In this document: positions 62,186 to 64,000 of the stretch, one piece after another
How the letters are laid out: each line of letters opens with the position of its first letter
How positions within the stretch are numbered: position 1 is the first letter of the stretch
Origin: Methylopumilus sp947499625
GTDB lineage: Bacteria; Pseudomonadota; Gammaproteobacteria; Burkholderiales; Methylophilaceae
Length of the DNA stretch: 64,000 nucleotides
NCBI GenBank assembly: GCA_965234475.1
Contig: OZ248397.1
Location: forward strand, 806,001-870,000
Direction of reading: 5' to 3'
The notes under the pieces: generated by a model
What the model was told of the DNA's origin: nothing
Seen by the model: only the letters and a program-made list of their open reading frames with translations
Databases searched by the model: none
Program-made: the position numbers and the translations under genes

Positions 62186-63125
62186 AGCTAAGTAAACGTT
62201 CGTATCTTAAGTCGAGGAGTTGTTTGAGGGATTTCTTTTGCAGTTTTGTGAGGTGTTCTTTTAAAGATTTACGAACAGTTTCCATAAGCTGATTAGGATT
62301 GCGATGTGCGCCTCCTAAAGGTTCTGGAAGAATCGTATCGATCAAGCCTAATTCTTTTAAGCGGGTGGCTGTAATACCTAAAGTCTCGGCAGCGGTTGAC
62401 GCCTTATCTGCACTCTTCCATAAGATAGAGGCACATCCCTCAGGGGAAATCACAGAATAAGTCGCAAATTGAAGCATGATGAGCTGATCCACGACACCTA
62501 AGGCTAATGCACCACCTGAACCGCCTTCACCAATTACAATGCCAATGATGGGCACCTTTAACTCGGCCATGACATATAAGTTACGCGCAATCGCCTCTGA
62601 TTGACCGCGTTCTTCGGCATTAATTCCTGGATATGCCCCAGGTGTATCAATTAAAGTCACAATAGGCACGTTGAATTTTTCGGCTAACTTATAAAGACGT
62701 AAGGCTTTTCTATAACCTTCAGGCTTTGGCATACCAAAGTTACGGTGTTGTCTTTCCTTCACATCCCGCCCTTTTTGATGGCCTATAACCATCACAGGGA
62801 TACCTTCAAATGAAGCTAAGCCCCCTACAATCGCAGGGTCATCGGCAAACGCGCGATCGCCATGCAACTCTTCAAAGTCTGTGAAAAGTTTCTCAATATA
62901 ATCAAGGGTATAGGGTCTTTGTGGGTGACGTGAGACTTGGGAAATTTGCCAAGCGTTTAAATTGTCGTAGATCTCGTGAAGTAGCTTTTCAGTCTTACCT
63001 TCTAGCTGACTGAGTTCTTTTGAAATATCAAGATTCTTATTCTTGTCATGCGTCTCTGTGAGCTTCTGGGTCTGAGCCTCAAGTTCTGAGATCGGCTTTT
63101 CAAAGTCTAGATAACTAATTTTCAT
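62157..63125 (-). CDS. accA: acetyl-CoA carboxylase carboxyltransferase subunit alpha
   Basis: 322 residues, normal length. The N-terminal helix ISYLDFEKPISELEAQ, HPQRPYTLDYIE, GDRAFADDPAIVGG and GGSGGALALGV are all typical. With AccD it forms the carboxyltransferase that makes malonyl-CoA. It lies directly downstream of dnaE, as in many proteobacteria. Confidence 0.97.
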   Translation of the reverse strand: MKISYLDFEKPISELEAQTQKLTETHDKNKNLDISKELSQLEGKTEKLLHEIYDNLNAWQISQVSRHPQRPYTLDYIEKLFTDFEELHGDRAFADDPAIVGGLASFEGIPVMVIGHQKGRDVKERQHRNFGMPKPEGYRKALRLYKLAEKFNVPIVTLIDTPGAYPGINAEERGQSEAIARNLYVMAELKVPIIGIVIGEGGSGGALALGVVDQLIMLQFATYSVISPEGCASILWKSADKASTAAETLGITATRLKELGLIDTILPEPLGGAHRNPNQLMETVRKSLKEHLTKLQKKSLKQLLDLRYERLLSYGKFKETAK

Positions 63126-63151
63126 TAAATAAATCTTTTAAAATCGGGAGA

Positions 63152-64000
63152 TCAATTATAAAGGATTTTTACGTTTTCTTCGCTCAACCACTGGGTTAAA
63201 CGGTCTAATAACTCATCATGCAAATCAACCTGCCATTCACGACCTAAAAGAAGTTCTACATGACCTAGGTCATTATGGTAATCAATTTTTACGCGGCAAC
63301 GTTTTAAGTCATGTTGCGGATGCCCGCAGTATGGTTTTAGCATTTCTCTTAATTTATTAGCATCCGATTGACCGTTACATGAGATCTTTAGGTGGTGCGC
63401 GAATTGATTCCTGGCAGTCGCTAAATCAAAAAGTTTACGGGCAGTGACACGGATGCCGCCTGTAAAGTCATCATGACTGACTCGTCCTTCGACAATTAAA
63501 AGCTGATCTTCTTGGACTAACCTTTGTGATTGTGTGAGGAGCTCATTACCTACCACGACATCAACACGAGAAATCGCATCATCTAAGGTGACAATCGCCA
63601 TTTTTCCGCGTGCCGTCATGCGAATGCGAATGGCCACAATCACCCCTGCAATTACATAAGGTTGCTCTTGCGGTTTTAATTCTTTAATTTGTGTTTTGAT
63701 GAATGGTCGCACACGCTTTTCAAAGAAGGTGAATGGGTGGCCACTAAAATAAAATCCTAACGCTGCTTTTTCTTCCTGAAGTTTTTGCTGGGGCGTCCAT
63801 GGATCCACATGCACCATATCGACTTTCTGAGTCTGCTCTTCACCAAATAAACTATTTTGTGCGATATTAGCTTTGCCTTGTTCAGCTGCGGTGATCGCTA
63901 AATTCACACTCGCTAAGAGTGATGCACGATTAGGCTCTAACGTGTCAAATGCGCCACCACGGATGAGGGATTCCACCACACGACGATTCACTTTTCTTAA
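63152..64000 (-). CDS. dnaE: DNA polymerase III alpha subunit, C-terminal part (5' end beyond window)
   Basis: Last 282 or so codons; the frame runs through the right edge. VNRRVVESLIRGGAFD is the helix-hairpin-helix region, LGFYFSGHPFTFFEKRV precedes the OB-fold (residues IAGVIVAIRIRMTARGKMA in parts), and VDVVVGNELL follows. DnaE is the replicative polymerase. The end of the gene lies 26 bases upstream of accA, so both may be co-transcribed. Confidence 0.96.
   Translation of the reverse strand, partial: LRKVNRRVVESLIRGGAFDTLEPNRASLLASVNLAITAAEQGKANIAQNSLFGEEQTQKVDMVHVDPWTPQQKLQEEKAALGFYFSGHPFTFFEKRVRPFIKTQIKELKPQEQPYVIAGVIVAIRIRMTARGKMAIVTLDDAISRVDVVVGNELLTQSQRLVQEDQLLIVEGRVSHDDFTGGIRVTARKLFDLATARNQFAHHLKISCNGQSDANKLREMLKPYCGHPQHDLKRCRVKIDYHNDLGHVELLLGREWQVDLHDELLDRLTQWLSEENVKILYN

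Noticed and set aside
1..64000. CRISPR arrays, insertion sequences, transposases or integrases
   Set aside because: I looked on both strands for regularly spaced repeats and recombinase motifs and found none.

Overview
The window looks like a piece of a low-GC betaproteobacterial chromosome. The housekeeping order smpB-ratA-rnfH-guaB-guaA-greB, the accA-tilS-dnaE block, typA, rhlE and a group II truncated haemoglobin support this, as does a tmRNA tag reading ANDETYALAA. A Methylophilales-type organism would fit the AT-rich coding style, but no methylotrophy marker is present, so that placement is inference.

Region 1 (1-15.5 kb, minus strand) is a long sugar-activation operon headed by an EPS-associated MarR-type regulator at 15471. 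The regulator start is preceded by a perfect 9-bp-arm palindrome overlapping a plausible -10 box. The operon encodes GDP-mannose supply (manC type), a GDP-mannose 3,5-epimerase-like enzyme, the remnant of another sugar epimerase, a PglK/MsbA-like ABC flippase, and two nonulosonic-acid modules. One has PseC, PseF and a PseA-like amidotransferase. The other is unusual: a SAF-less NeuB homologue, a CMP-sugar synthetase, a class III aminotransferase, a VOC protein, a methyltransferase, a TIM-barrel protein, two SDRs and a hexapeptide acyltransferase.

Region 2 (15.8-24.5 kb) has an O-acyltransferase, a dispersed direct repeat, two tiny proline-rich reading frames, and a tailoring operon: PseI, a methyltransferase, a PIG-L deacetylase, a formyltransferase-like protein and two GNAT-like proteins. 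Two very AT-rich unknown genes follow on the plus strand. At 24574-25110 lies a chimeric scar: a diverged greB front end fused to the middle of a nitroreductase gene, both intact elsewhere at 45.7-46.8 kb.

Region 3 (25-34.7 kb) makes UDP-N-acetyl-L-fucosamine (fnlA-fnlB-fnlC type), dTDP-L-rhamnose (rfbBDAC), an initiating WecA/WbpL-like phosphosugar transferase and an O-antigen-ligase-like protein. Region 4 (34.8-39.5 kb) appears to be an island inserted at the 3' end of ssrA (tmRNA). It is bounded by an 11-bp copy of the tmRNA tail next to a stranded terminator, and it carries a Gtr-like three-component glycosylation set plus a methyltransferase. No integrase is present.

Region 5 (39.5-64 kb) is mostly core genome: ssrA, smpB, ratA, rnfH, guaB, guaA, greB, a nitroreductase, an ABC-F ATPase, typA, rhlE, a truncated haemoglobin, purT, a two-component system, a TonB-dependent receptor, tilS, accA and the end of dnaE. 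Glycan-type genes are interspersed: a GT2, a methyltransferase and two GT9 genes, one of which seems to start at ATT.

Taken together, 1-39.5 kb is a hypervariable surface-glycan locus built by repeated exchange, with several visible recombination scars.
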